Origin: Phascolarctobacterium sp. | GTDB lineage: Bacteria > Bacillota > Negativicutes > Acidaminococcales > Acidaminococcaceae | Reading direction: 5' to 3' | DNA length: 6,316 nt | NCBI GenBank assembly: GCA_024405645.1 | Contig: JAKSOJ010000075.1 | Location: 1 to 6,316 of the forward strand | Shown: one piece after another, positions 1-6,316 of the stretch | How the letters are laid out: every line of letters starts with the position of its first letter | Numbering within the stretch: position 1 is the first letter of the stretch | Notes under the pieces: model-generated | Told to the model about the DNA's origin: nothing | Databases searched by the model: none | The model's input: the letters and a program-made list of their open reading frames with translations, nothing else | Made by a program: the position numbers and the translations under genes

Positions 1-24
1 GTCTGCCAATTCCGCCACTTCGGC
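1..24 (-). tRNA. tRNA-Leu, 5' part only (cut by window edge)
   Basis: Read on the minus strand, the first 24 nt give a seven-base acceptor strand GCCGAAG, then TG at positions 8 and 9, then a D-stem beginning GCGG and a D-loop containing AATTGGCAGA. This is the typical 5' end of a bacterial leucine tRNA, a class II tRNA with a long variable arm. The anticodon, variable arm and 3' end lie outside the window, so the isoacceptor cannot be read and the pairing of the acceptor stem cannot be checked. It has its own strong promoter just upstream and is oriented like the protein genes. Confidence 0.88.
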
Positions 25-31
25 ACGTTAG

Positions 32-53
32 GCTCCTCGCTTTCGCTCGGAAC
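32..53 (-). other. Hairpin in the predicted tRNA-Leu 5' leader
   Basis: On the minus strand, GTTCC (53 to 49) can pair with GGAGC (36 to 32), including one G-U wobble. Inside this stem are two adjacent G-A/A-G oppositions (48/37 and 47/38) that could form tandem sheared pairs. They are followed by two G-C pairs (46/39 and 45/40) closed by a GAAA tetraloop (44 to 41). No U-tract follows, so it is not an intrinsic terminator. It begins at about the expected transcription start and ends 7 nt before the tRNA. Its role is unknown; it could affect leader stability or RNase P processing. The fold was worked out by eye. Confidence 0.5.
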
Positions 54-60
54 ATTAATT

Positions 61-89
61 ATTATACTCGCTTAAGCATTAAATGTCAA
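61..89 (-). promoter_or_regulatory. Consensus housekeeping promoter for tRNA-Leu
   Basis: On the minus strand there is an exact -35 box TTGACA (89 to 84), a 17-nt spacer and an exact -10 box TATAAT (66 to 61). Both hexamers and the spacing match the ideal vegetative sigma-factor promoter. Transcription should start near positions 55 to 53, giving a leader of about 30 nt before the mature tRNA end at 24. The -35 box begins 11 nt after the esterase stop codon, so the promoter fills the short gap between the protein operon and the tRNA. The spacer contains the palindrome GCTTAAGC (77 to 70), probably incidental. Confidence 0.88.
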
Positions 90-100
90 GCACTTTTTTA

Positions 101-1786
101 TTACTTCCAAAGATTGATATTATTATATTTTTTATCAATGGGACCGGAGAACCAGCGACCATTCAAAACCTCGGTAATAATCTTGTTCTTAGCTTCCTCG
201 GAAATGCTGTTGTCGTTCTCCAATTCAGCCAAGATGCCTGCATAGCTAACGCGACTATTAGAGCTATAGATATTAGTCATAGTTTCATGAGCATCGAAAA
301 CCATCTCGGGCTTGTAGTCAGGATTCCAAGGATTCCAGGTTTGACCAAGTTCAGGGCAGTTAGGATTACCAGTGCGCATGAAAGCGCCCAAGCTTGCAAT
401 AAATGCTTTGGACAAATCCTTGGGACCAGGCTTAGCCAAAACTTCTGTGATTTCTTTATTCCAAGGATATGGTTGCTCGGTTAAGAAGGAAAGCCAAATA
501 CCATGAATTGCGCCAGTAGTGGTATTAAAATCATCCCCTACCAGTTCTTTGTTATGACCAAAATTAAAGGTACTTACATACATATCGTTTTTGTAAGCCT
601 TATGAATATTTTCAGCACTTTCTTGTCCGTTGAAATAGCCATACATCAAACTACCATATTTATTGGCAAATCTATATTCCTTTTTAGCAGCAATATCACT
701 AACTACTTGATCCATTCTGTTTTTGAAGAATTTATCACGTCTAGCAAAGGAAGAAAATTCATCGCTAGAAGCAAGCATCAGCAAAGGAACAGAATTGAAT
801 TTCTTGGTTGCAAAAGCATTTTTCGGAAGAATATTACCATCTCCATAAAGATGCGGGAAGGCAGACATACGAATGCCAGCACCAGCCATAAGAGGAGCAA
901 TGCGTTCAGCCTTTACATTAGCCAAATAATTGCGAATTTCCTTCATGTCCTTGCCTTTTTTAGAAAGCAACCAGGTCTTAGCGCTAAGAATATCGCCTTT
1001 TACGCCATCCTCCACAACTAAAGGAGCTAGATTCTTGGCAATAACATTTTGGCTATCTTTATAATTGGCTACTGTACAACCACCACTAAAGGAAATTGCT
1101 TTTTGGAATTTGCCATTGAATTCGGGGCTGATGAGCATAGCCATAACATCACGTCCACCAGCACTAAAGCCAGAAACAGTTACGTTATCAGGATTACCGC
1201 CAAAAGCTTTAATATTATCTCTTACCCAGCTAAGAGCAAGATATTGATCTGCAAAGCCTAAATTACCACTTTGTTCCCATTTGTTACCTTGAGCAATAGC
1301 AGGGATATTGTTCCAACCAAAAAGGCCAAGACGATATTGCATGCTGACAAAAACTACATTAGCCTCTTCAGCAAATTTTTGACCCATCCACGAACGAGAA
1401 TTGGAGGCTTGATTATTGCCACCATGAATGAATACCATTACAGGCAAATCCTTCGCTTCTGTGTTAGGTCTTGTGATATCAAGAGTCAATGCACCCTCTT
1501 GACCAATAACCTTTTTGCCATTGAACTGAACATTAATAGGTCCAAACTTGGAACAGTCCAAAGCAGCCTTGCGTGTTTTCAAGGGCTTTGCCATCTCAAA
1601 ACGTTTGCTACCATCTGCATAAGGAACTCCCCACCAGTTGATAGTTTCGTGTTTAGCATCTTTAACGCCTTCAACAACGCCTTCTCTAGTTTTTACACTT
1701 GTCATAAATCCTTCTGCAGCTGCATCAAAAACAAAGCCAACGGACATAGTCAGCGCAAGTGCAGTTGCAAGACAAATCTTTTTCAT
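101..1786 (-). CDS. Exported type-B carboxylesterase (alpha/beta hydrolase)
   Basis: This is a 561-residue protein of the carboxylesterase/para-nitrobenzyl esterase family, near the usual family length. The N-terminus looks like a Sec signal peptide: MKK, a hydrophobic stretch, then a likely cleavage after AAA at residues 22 to 24. The only early cysteine, C5, is not in a lipobox. Family landmarks are GVPYA (53-57), the oxyanion-hole HGG (121-123), AFGGNPDNVTVSG (194-206), the nucleophile elbow GFSAG with Ser208, a probable acid Glu343 in SSDEF, and His428 in GAIHG. The elbow has Phe where GESAG is usual, and the common EDCLYLNV stretch reads EGALTLDI (97-104), so the subfamily is divergent. 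Hydrolysis of carboxylic esters outside the cytoplasm is expected; the substrate is unknown. A GGGGGA ribosome binding site (1798-1793) supports the start, 15 nt after the Nudix gene. No terminator is visible after its stop. Confidence 0.9.
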   Translation of the reverse strand: MKKICLATALALTMSVGFVFDAAAEGFMTSVKTREGVVEGVKDAKHETINWWGVPYADGSKRFEMAKPLKTRKAALDCSKFGPINVQFNGKKVIGQEGALTLDITRPNTEAKDLPVMVFIHGGNNQASNSRSWMGQKFAEEANVVFVSMQYRLGLFGWNNIPAIAQGNKWEQSGNLGFADQYLALSWVRDNIKAFGGNPDNVTVSGFSAGGRDVMAMLISPEFNGKFQKAISFSGGCTVANYKDSQNVIAKNLAPLVVEDGVKGDILSAKTWLLSKKGKDMKEIRNYLANVKAERIAPLMAGAGIRMSAFPHLYGDGNILPKNAFATKKFNSVPLLMLASSDEFSSFARRDKFFKNRMDQVVSDIAAKKEYRFANKYGSLMYGYFNGQESAENIHKAYKNDMYVSTFNFGHNKELVGDDFNTTTGAIHGIWLSFLTEQPYPWNKEITEVLAKPGPKDLSKAFIASLGAFMRTGNPNCPELGQTWNPWNPDYKPEMVFDAHETMTNIYSSNSRVSYAGILAELENDNSISEEAKNKIITEVLNGRWFSGPIDKKYNNINLWK

Positions 1787-1801
1787 ACAAAATCCCCCAC
1801 T

Positions 1802-2359
1802 TTAAATCCCTGCCGCATATAATGCACAGATTGTCTTGGAATCGAAGAGTTCGCCATTTTTAATCATATTCTTAATTTCTTCTGGAGTGAAAGCAATGGC
1901 TGTAATAAATTCATCCTCGTCAGGATGTTGCTGGCCACTTGTTAAGCCTTCTGCCTTAAACAGATGAATGATTTCATCACTAAAGCCAGGAGTTGTAGCG
2001 ATACTGATGAGAAACTCCCATTTATCGGCAGAATAGCCAGTTTCCTCACTCAGCTCTCTTTTGGCACATTCTAGAATATCCTCTTGCGGACCATGGTCCA
2101 ATTTGCCAGCAGGAATTTCCCACATAACGGTACCCAAAGGATATCGACATTGTTTAACAAGAATAATGCGTCCATCGTCCAAGACAGGCACTACAGCTAC
2201 AGCACCTGGATGACGAACATATTCACGAGTAGCATCATTACCGCTTGGAAGAGTTACATGGTCCAATTGCACATGCAAAAGCTTGCCAGAAAATACCTCT
2301 TGATTGCTACCCTCTACATAAATTTCATCTAATTCTTTTTCATGAAATTTCTTAATCAT
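1802..2359 (-). CDS. nudF: Nudix hydrolase, ADP-ribose pyrophosphatase type
   Basis: This is a 185-residue cytosolic protein of the NudF-like ADP-ribose pyrophosphatase group, which splits ADP-ribose into AMP and ribose 5-phosphate using divalent metal. Supporting features are RHPGAVAVVP (49-58), the aromatic-rich Q-CRYPLG stretch (70-76), WEIPAGKLD (80-88), the Nudix helix RELSEETGY (101-109) with metal-binding Glu105 and Glu106, TPGFSDE (123-129), an acidic DEDE (147-150) and DSKT (173-176). Gly85 to Arg101 spans 16 positions rather than the canonical 14 of Gx5Ex7RE, so the box loop carries two extra residues. The start lies 2 nt after recN, and its ribosome binding site AGAGG (2369-2365) lies in the last recN codons, suggesting translational coupling. 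Substrate assignment is by family resemblance only; another nucleoside-diphosphate sugar is possible. Confidence 0.9.
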   Translation of the reverse strand: MIKKFHEKELDEIYVEGSNQEVFSGKLLHVQLDHVTLPSGNDATREYVRHPGAVAVVPVLDDGRIILVKQCRYPLGTVMWEIPAGKLDHGPQEDILECAKRELSEETGYSADKWEFLISIATTPGFSDEIIHLFKAEGLTSGQQHPDEDEFITAIAFTPEEIKNMIKNGELFDSKTICALYAAGI

Positions 2360-2361
2360 CT

Positions 2362-4050
2362 TTACCTCTTAAAGCTAGCCTTTACAGTAATAGCTTTATT
2401 TATAAGTTCGCTAGCATTCTCACGAGCCGCTTTGGACTTGCTTTCCCCGGCAGTCATACGCATAATTTCGTTAATCTTGGCAGCTTCGTCCAAAACACTC
2501 AAAGATGTTTGAGTTCGTCCGCCAACATTTTTCTTTTCAATGAAAATATGATTGTCGTTGAAAGCAGCAATTTGCGGTAAATGAGTAATGCATAAAACTT
2601 GACCAACGGTACTAATCTTAGCAATTTTTTCTGCCATTTTTTGCGCAGTTACACCACCAACACCAGTATCAATTTCGTCAAAAACCATAACACTAACAGG
2701 CTGAGTATCCATAAGCACTGTCTTGGTAGCCAAGGCAATACGACTTAGTTCGCCACCAGAAGCAACCTTCTCCAAAAGTCCCATGGGCTCACCCAAATTG
2801 GCACTAAACATAAAGTTCATTACATCCATACCAGTGGGCAGAAATTTATCTGCTTTGACAAAATTAATGGAGAACTTGCCATCCGGCATTGCCAAATCAC
2901 GAATATGTTCCGTAATACCTTGTGCCAACTTTTCAGCAGAAGCCTTGCGAGCATTAGTCAAAGCTTCTCCTGCTTTTTTCAAAGCCATAGTTACGCTAGC
3001 CAAATTCTTCTCGGCACGAGCAATAGCTTCAGCCACGTTTTTCAAATCTTTATATTTTAATCTCGCTTCTTCTAAATAGTCGAGTACATCTTCTGTCGTA
3101 CCACCATATTTTTTCTGTAAGCGATAGATAGTATCCAATCTATTTTGAACTTCCTCTTGACGATTGGCATTAAATTCATTGCTAGCCAAGTAATCAGCAA
3201 GCTCTGTACGTACATCGTCAAGGGTAATCCAAGCAGAATCTAAATTTTCATAATGCTGCTCTAAACGTTTATCATAACGAGCTGCATATCTGAGTTCGTC
3301 TTTAGCCTGAGCCAGCATACTAAGAATGCCCCTATCTGCATCAAGAGCACCATAGGTTCTGCTAATAGAGGAGATAATCTTCTCCCCATTAGCTAAAATT
3401 TTAGCTTCCTCGGCAAGGGTTTCTTCCTCCCCAACCTTTAAAGAAGCATCTTCAATTTCCTGAATTACCCAAGCATAACGGTCCAAAAGCAAATCCTGTT
3501 GTTCACTTTGCCCTTGCAATTCCTCAAGATGCTTTTTCGCAACAAGATATTGTGCGTAAAGCTCTTGGTAACTAGCCAAAGCCTTGGCAACAACCTCGCC
3601 GCCAAACATATCAGTAAAAGTACGTGCAGCATCCAGCTTTAAAAGAGCTTGGTTTTCATGTTGACCATGAATGTCCACCAAAAGGCCCCCTATTTGCTTA
3701 AGAATTGCCAAGGGAACTTGTACGCCATTAATTAAAGCTTTGGATTTGCCTTGAGCATTTACCATACGTTTCAGGAATAGTTCGTCGTCGCCCTCTATTC
3801 CCTGCTCCGCAAGTACTGCCTTTACCTTGGGCAAACGAGAAATATCAAAAATTGCTTGTACCCAAAGTCCATCCGTTCCAGAGCGCACAAACTCACCAGA
3901 TGCTCGAGCACCTAGCACAATGCCAAAAGCATCAATCAATATGGATTTACCAGCACCCGTTTCACCCGTAAAAACATTGAAGCCAGGGATGAAGGATGCA
4001 CTTGCATCTTCAATTAATGCAAAATTATGAACAGTTAATGCTTGAAGCAC
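2362..4050 (-). CDS. recN: DNA repair protein RecN
   Basis: This is a complete 562-residue RecN, an SMC-like ATPase that acts early in double-strand break repair by recombination. The N-terminal ATPase half has Walker A GETGAGKS (29-36) and the RecN-typical DIHGQHENQALL stretch (126-137). The middle, roughly 150 to 380, is rich in Glu, Lys, Ala and Leu and is the expected coiled-coil arm. The C-terminal half has the ABC signature ASGGELSRIAL (430-440), Walker B VSVMVFDEID (452-461) and the switch histidine His490 in ITHLPQIAAF. The start codon is GTG, preceded by the ribosome binding site AGGTGG (4060-4055), and lies 13 nt after argR. The argR-recN neighbourhood is widespread in Bacillota. 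I found no LexA-type operator in the short gap, so any SOS control would have to act elsewhere. Confidence 0.98.
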   Translation of the reverse strand: MLQALTVHNFALIEDASASFIPGFNVFTGETGAGKSILIDAFGIVLGARASGEFVRSGTDGLWVQAIFDISRLPKVKAVLAEQGIEGDDELFLKRMVNAQGKSKALINGVQVPLAILKQIGGLLVDIHGQHENQALLKLDAARTFTDMFGGEVVAKALASYQELYAQYLVAKKHLEELQGQSEQQDLLLDRYAWVIQEIEDASLKVGEEETLAEEAKILANGEKIISSISRTYGALDADRGILSMLAQAKDELRYAARYDKRLEQHYENLDSAWITLDDVRTELADYLASNEFNANRQEEVQNRLDTIYRLQKKYGGTTEDVLDYLEEARLKYKDLKNVAEAIARAEKNLASVTMALKKAGEALTNARKASAEKLAQGITEHIRDLAMPDGKFSINFVKADKFLPTGMDVMNFMFSANLGEPMGLLEKVASGGELSRIALATKTVLMDTQPVSVMVFDEIDTGVGGVTAQKMAEKIAKISTVGQVLCITHLPQIAAFNDNHIFIEKKNVGGRTQTSLSVLDEAAKINEIMRMTAGESKSKAARENASELINKAITVKASFKR

Positions 4051-4063
4051 TTTGCCACCTCAG

Positions 4064-4513
4064 TTATTTATAAGAATTAAGACGAGAAACTACAGGAGCA
4101 ATATTTTCTTTCTTATCAATTGCCAGGAATACAGTATCATCACCAGCAATGGTACCGAGAATTTCCGGCCATTTCATATAATCCACAGCAAATGCTACGG
4201 ATTGAGCAGTACCAGGCAATGCACGGATAATAATCAATGCATCATTATGGCGAATTTCCAGAATGGATTCTTGGAAGGTTCTAGTTAAACGATTAGGGGT
4301 AAGAATCATGCTATGTTCTTTGGGATATGCATAAACATAGCGACCATCAGCATCAGGAACCTTCACGAGCATTAATTCTTTAATATCACGGGAAACAGTT
4401 GCTTGAGTAACATCGATGCCACTCTTTCTCAATGCTGCAGCCAAATCCTCTTGGGTTTCAATTTTTTGCTTATCAATAATTTCTTTAATCTTGGTGTGTC
4501 TTGTGCTCTTCAT
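4064..4513 (-). CDS. argR: Arginine repressor ArgR/AhrC
   Basis: This 149-residue protein has the normal ArgR length and two-domain layout. The N-terminal winged helix-turn-helix spans about 1 to 70, with the DNA-contacting TQATVSRDIKEL (36-47) including Ser41 and Arg42. The C-terminal oligomerisation and arginine-binding domain spans about 78 to 149, with ALPGTAQSVA (98-107) and EILGTIAGDDT (117-127), whose Asp125 and Asp126 are the expected arginine ligands. In this family arginine promotes hexamer formation and binding to ARG boxes, repressing biosynthesis and in some species activating catabolism. No arginine pathway gene is in the window. The 27-nt gap after nadK, the largest in the operon, holds the ribosome binding site GAGGTG (4524-4519) and a TATAAT that might be a -10 element. 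Confidence 0.97.
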   Translation of the reverse strand: MKSTRHTKIKEIIDKQKIETQEDLAAALRKSGIDVTQATVSRDIKELMLVKVPDADGRYVYAYPKEHSMILTPNRLTRTFQESILEIRHNDALIIIRALPGTAQSVAFAVDYMKWPEILGTIAGDDTVFLAIDKKENIAPVVSRLNSYK

Positions 4514-4540
4514 AAATACACCTCTTTCTCAAAAATTATA

Positions 4541-5401
4541 TTAAAGATTACGCATCAATTTTTGTTGCCAGGTTTGATAATAGTCTCGACTAGTCAAACG
4601 AATCAATTTTAACTCATGGGGACTCTTGGTCACGCGTACAATGGTATCAGTATCAATTTCCGAAATTGTTTCACCATCTGCAGAAAGCTTGATTTCTTCT
4701 GAACCAGGAACTGCCTTTAGCTCGATAACCTCAGTAGAAGGAATAATCAAAGCACGAGCAGACAAGCTATGGGCACAAACAGGAGTTATGATACTTACAT
4801 CAAGCTCTGGCATAACCAGCGGTCCACCTGCACTCAAGGAATATGCTGTGGAACCAGTAGCCGTGGAAATAATAAGCCCATCAGCCGCATATTTACCAGA
4901 AGCCTTACCATTAATATACATGGAAAGATGGCACATCTTACTAAACATACCTTTTTCCAAAACTATATCATTCAAAGCTTGACAGTCATTAACAACCTTA
5001 TCATCTTGAATAACCTCTGCCATTAAAAGGTTACGAGATTCTATGGTGAAATTGCCTTCAGCGACTTTGCCTATTGCCTTATTAACATTTTGCAAATCGA
5101 TTTCTGCTAAGAAACCTAAATGTCCCATGTTGACACCAAAGCAAGGAATACCAAAAGGAATTATATGACGGGCCATTTGCAGCAGTGTTCCATCGCCACC
5201 AAGGGAAACAGCAGCATCCAGCTTGGTCATATCTTCGGGGTTATCTAAATCAAAGGACATGCAATCGTATTCAGAAGCTAAGAAATCCGGAAGAAGCGGT
5301 TCCATACCACTCTTGCGGACAAGCTTCAGAAAGCTGCCCAAGACCTGCATGACATGGGATTTGCCAGTATTTGGGAATATGCCTAAACGGTTAATTTTCA
5401 T
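4541..5401 (-). CDS. nadK: NAD kinase
   Basis: This is a 286-residue NAD kinase, which phosphorylates NAD to NADP in the cytosol and so supplies NADPH metabolism. Diagnostic motifs are GGDGT (68-72) with the catalytic Asp70, NMGHLGFLAE (91-100), the NAD-contacting ALNDIVLEKG (142-151) with Asn144 and Asp145 where Asn-Glu is common, and the glycine- and serine-rich ADGLIISTATGSTAYSLSAGGP block (173-194). HSLSARALI (211-219) and ADGE (241-244) complete the family pattern. The length is typical. The start is 1 nt after the tlyA stop, and its ribosome binding site GAGGTG (5411-5406) is formed by the last sense codons of tlyA, so translation of the two is probably coupled. There is no sign of truncation. 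Confidence 0.98.
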   Translation of the reverse strand: MKINRLGIFPNTGKSHVMQVLGSFLKLVRKSGMEPLLPDFLASEYDCMSFDLDNPEDMTKLDAAVSLGGDGTLLQMARHIIPFGIPCFGVNMGHLGFLAEIDLQNVNKAIGKVAEGNFTIESRNLLMAEVIQDDKVVNDCQALNDIVLEKGMFSKMCHLSMYINGKASGKYAADGLIISTATGSTAYSLSAGGPLVMPELDVSIITPVCAHSLSARALIIPSTEVIELKAVPGSEEIKLSADGETISEIDTDTIVRVTKSPHELKLIRLTSRDYYQTWQQKLMRNL

Positions 5402-5402
5402 T

Positions 5403-6227
5403 TTACACCTCGCTTAGATCAGTTTTCTTATCCAAATCTCCGTGGCTCTTGCCAACTAAATCGTGTACAAATTCTTCACTAATTGCGTCATCATCACCCA
5501 TGATCATATAAAGAAGATATTCAATATTACCTTCAGGTCCCTTGATGGGAGAGAAATCCAAGCCCGCTATGCCAAAGCCCTCGGACTTAGCAAAGCTGAT
5601 AACATTGTTAATAACATCTTCGTGAACCTTGGCATCTTTAACAACGCCTTTTTTACCTATATTTTCCTTACCTGCTTCAAATTGAGGCTTAATGAGAGCA
5701 ACAACAAAACCGCTCTCCTTCAAAATTTTATGCACAGCAGGAAGAATTTTATCAAGAGAAATAAAAGCTACGTCAATGGTTACTGCATCAACCTTTTCGG
5801 GCAGGCTATCTTCTTCCAAATATCTAACATTGGTACGCTCCATGTTGATGACGCGTTCATCCTGACGAAGCTTCCAGGCCAATTGACCATAGCCTACGTC
5901 CAAGGCATAAACCTTAGCAGCACCATTTTGCAAAGCACAATCGGTAAACCCACCAGTAGAAGCACCAACATCAGCTACAACCTTGTCTGCTACGGAGATT
6001 GGGAAAATCTGCAAAGCCTTTTCTAGTTTTAACCCACCACGACTAACATAGGGCAGTTTGTTACCCAAAAGTCTGATAGTGCATTCAGGATTAACCGCAG
6101 TACCTGCTTTTTCAACTTTTTGTTCATTGACGAGCACCTGACCTGCCATGATAGCAGCTTGAGCCTTTGCTCTGGACTCAAACATGCCTCGATTAACAAG
6201 AAGTGCATCAAGTCTTTCTTTCTTCAT
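5403..6227 (-). CDS. tlyA: TlyA-family RNA 2'-O-methyltransferase
   Basis: This 274-residue protein combines an S4 RNA-binding domain (about 3-60) with an FtsJ/RrmJ-like SAM methyltransferase domain (about 62-245). Visible motifs are SRGGLKLEKAL (62-72), the SAM-binding ADVGASTGGFTDC (85-97), LDVGYGQLAW (109-118), KPQFEAGK (180-187) and GPEGNIEY (230-237). The K-D-K-E catalytic set of this fold is plausibly Lys67, Asp110, Lys180 and Glu236. Mycobacterial TlyA methylates 16S and 23S rRNA and affects capreomycin sensitivity; some members are annotated as hemolysins, but no export signal is seen here and the rRNA role is better supported. The target in this organism is inferred. An AAAAGGA ribosome binding site (6239-6233) overlaps the end of dxs, 5 nt before the ATG. 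Confidence 0.95.
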   Translation of the reverse strand: MKKERLDALLVNRGMFESRAKAQAAIMAGQVLVNEQKVEKAGTAVNPECTIRLLGNKLPYVSRGGLKLEKALQIFPISVADKVVADVGASTGGFTDCALQNGAAKVYALDVGYGQLAWKLRQDERVINMERTNVRYLEEDSLPEKVDAVTIDVAFISLDKILPAVHKILKESGFVVALIKPQFEAGKENIGKKGVVKDAKVHEDVINNVISFAKSEGFGIAGLDFSPIKGPEGNIEYLLYMIMGDDDAISEEFVHDLVGKSHGDLDKKTDLSEV

Positions 6228-6229
6228 AA

Positions 6230-6316
6230 TTATCCTTTTAGGAAAGCAACTACTTTATTAGCAATTGCTTCATCATCTAATTCAATATCACGCAATAAAA
6301 GTTTTTTATCTCCATG
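6230..6316 (-). CDS. dxs: 1-deoxy-D-xylulose-5-phosphate synthase, C-terminal end (partial)
   Basis: An open frame runs in from the right edge for 28 sense codons and ends in TAA at 6232-6230. The peptide starts HGDKKLLLRDIELDDEA and ends in VVAFLKG. The HG-xxxLL-xxxx-L-xxxxI pattern matches the extreme C-terminus of Dxs, where an EHG motif is followed by a short helix. Dxs makes 1-deoxy-D-xylulose 5-phosphate from pyruvate and glyceraldehyde 3-phosphate in the non-mevalonate isoprenoid pathway. Its position directly upstream of tlyA, 2 nt away, is the usual one in Bacillota and strengthens the call. No thiamine-binding or catalytic residues fall inside the window, so the assignment rests on the tail and on context. 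Confidence 0.8.
   Translation of the reverse strand, partial: HGDKKLLLRDIELDDEAIANKVVAFLKG

Noticed and set aside
113..139. Inverted repeat ATTGATA / TATCAAT near the esterase 3' end, considered as a terminator
   Set aside because: It is a 7-bp AT-only stem with a 13-nt loop inside the coding region and no U-tract follows on the minus strand, so it is unlikely to terminate transcription.
83..484. Plus-strand open frame of 133 codons opposite the esterase C-terminus
   Set aside because: It is antisense to a well-supported gene, starts inside the tRNA promoter region and shows no recognisable domain or ribosome binding site.
1271..1822. Plus-strand open frame of 183 codons across the esterase start and Nudix end
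   Set aside because: It lies opposite two confident genes, the composition looks like a reverse-frame shadow, and there are no family motifs.
4514..4540. ARG box for ArgR autoregulation in the nadK-argR gap
   Set aside because: The region is AT-rich, but I could not find a convincing palindromic ARG-box match; any similarity is within what AT-rich sequence gives by chance.
5463..6026. Plus-strand open frame of 187 codons opposite tlyA
   Set aside because: The minus-strand TlyA has a complete set of family motifs over the same bases; the opposite frame has none.
5403..6227. Reading the TlyA-family protein as a secreted hemolysin or toxin
   Set aside because: It has no signal peptide or membrane segment and carries S4 plus FtsJ-like methyltransferase motifs; the hemolysin name is historical.
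1..6316. A novel multi-gene defence, mobile or biosynthetic system
   Set aside because: Every coding gene belongs to a known family and most form a conserved housekeeping block. No repeats, transposase, recombinase, toxin-antitoxin pair or CRISPR pattern was seen on either strand.

Overview
All genes in this window lie on the minus strand. The gene order (3' end of dxs, tlyA, nadK, argR, recN) together with the AT-rich sequence points to a low-GC member of the Bacillota. nadK sits between tlyA and argR, which I associate with Clostridia and Negativicutes rather than Bacillus subtilis. The class is an inference and was not tested by any search.

In transcription order (high to low coordinates), the window opens with the last 28 codons of what is almost certainly dxs (DXP synthase, isoprenoid pathway). 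It continues with tlyA (S4-domain RNA 2'-O-methyltransferase), nadK (NAD kinase), argR (arginine repressor), recN (DNA repair ATPase), a NudF-like ADP-ribose pyrophosphatase, and an exported type-B carboxylesterase. Gaps between these genes are 2, 1, 27, 13, 2 and 15 nt, and no terminator is visible between them. They therefore look like one polycistronic unit, with several ribosome binding sites lying inside the end of the preceding gene. The first five genes are a well-known conserved neighbourhood. The Nudix gene is a plausible housekeeping extension. The secreted esterase is the accessory-looking member.

Between the esterase and the left edge lies a second, separate unit. A perfect-consensus sigma-70-type promoter (TTGACA, 17 nt, TATAAT) drives a tRNA-Leu gene, of which only the first 24 nt are in the window. 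The predicted tRNA leader can fold into a compact hairpin with a GAAA tetraloop.

I see no mobile element, CRISPR array, toxin-antitoxin pair or defence system, and no convincing novel multi-gene system. The points most worth a second look are the tRNA leader hairpin, the divergent motifs of the esterase and its place at the end of a housekeeping operon, and a two-residue insertion in the Nudix box.
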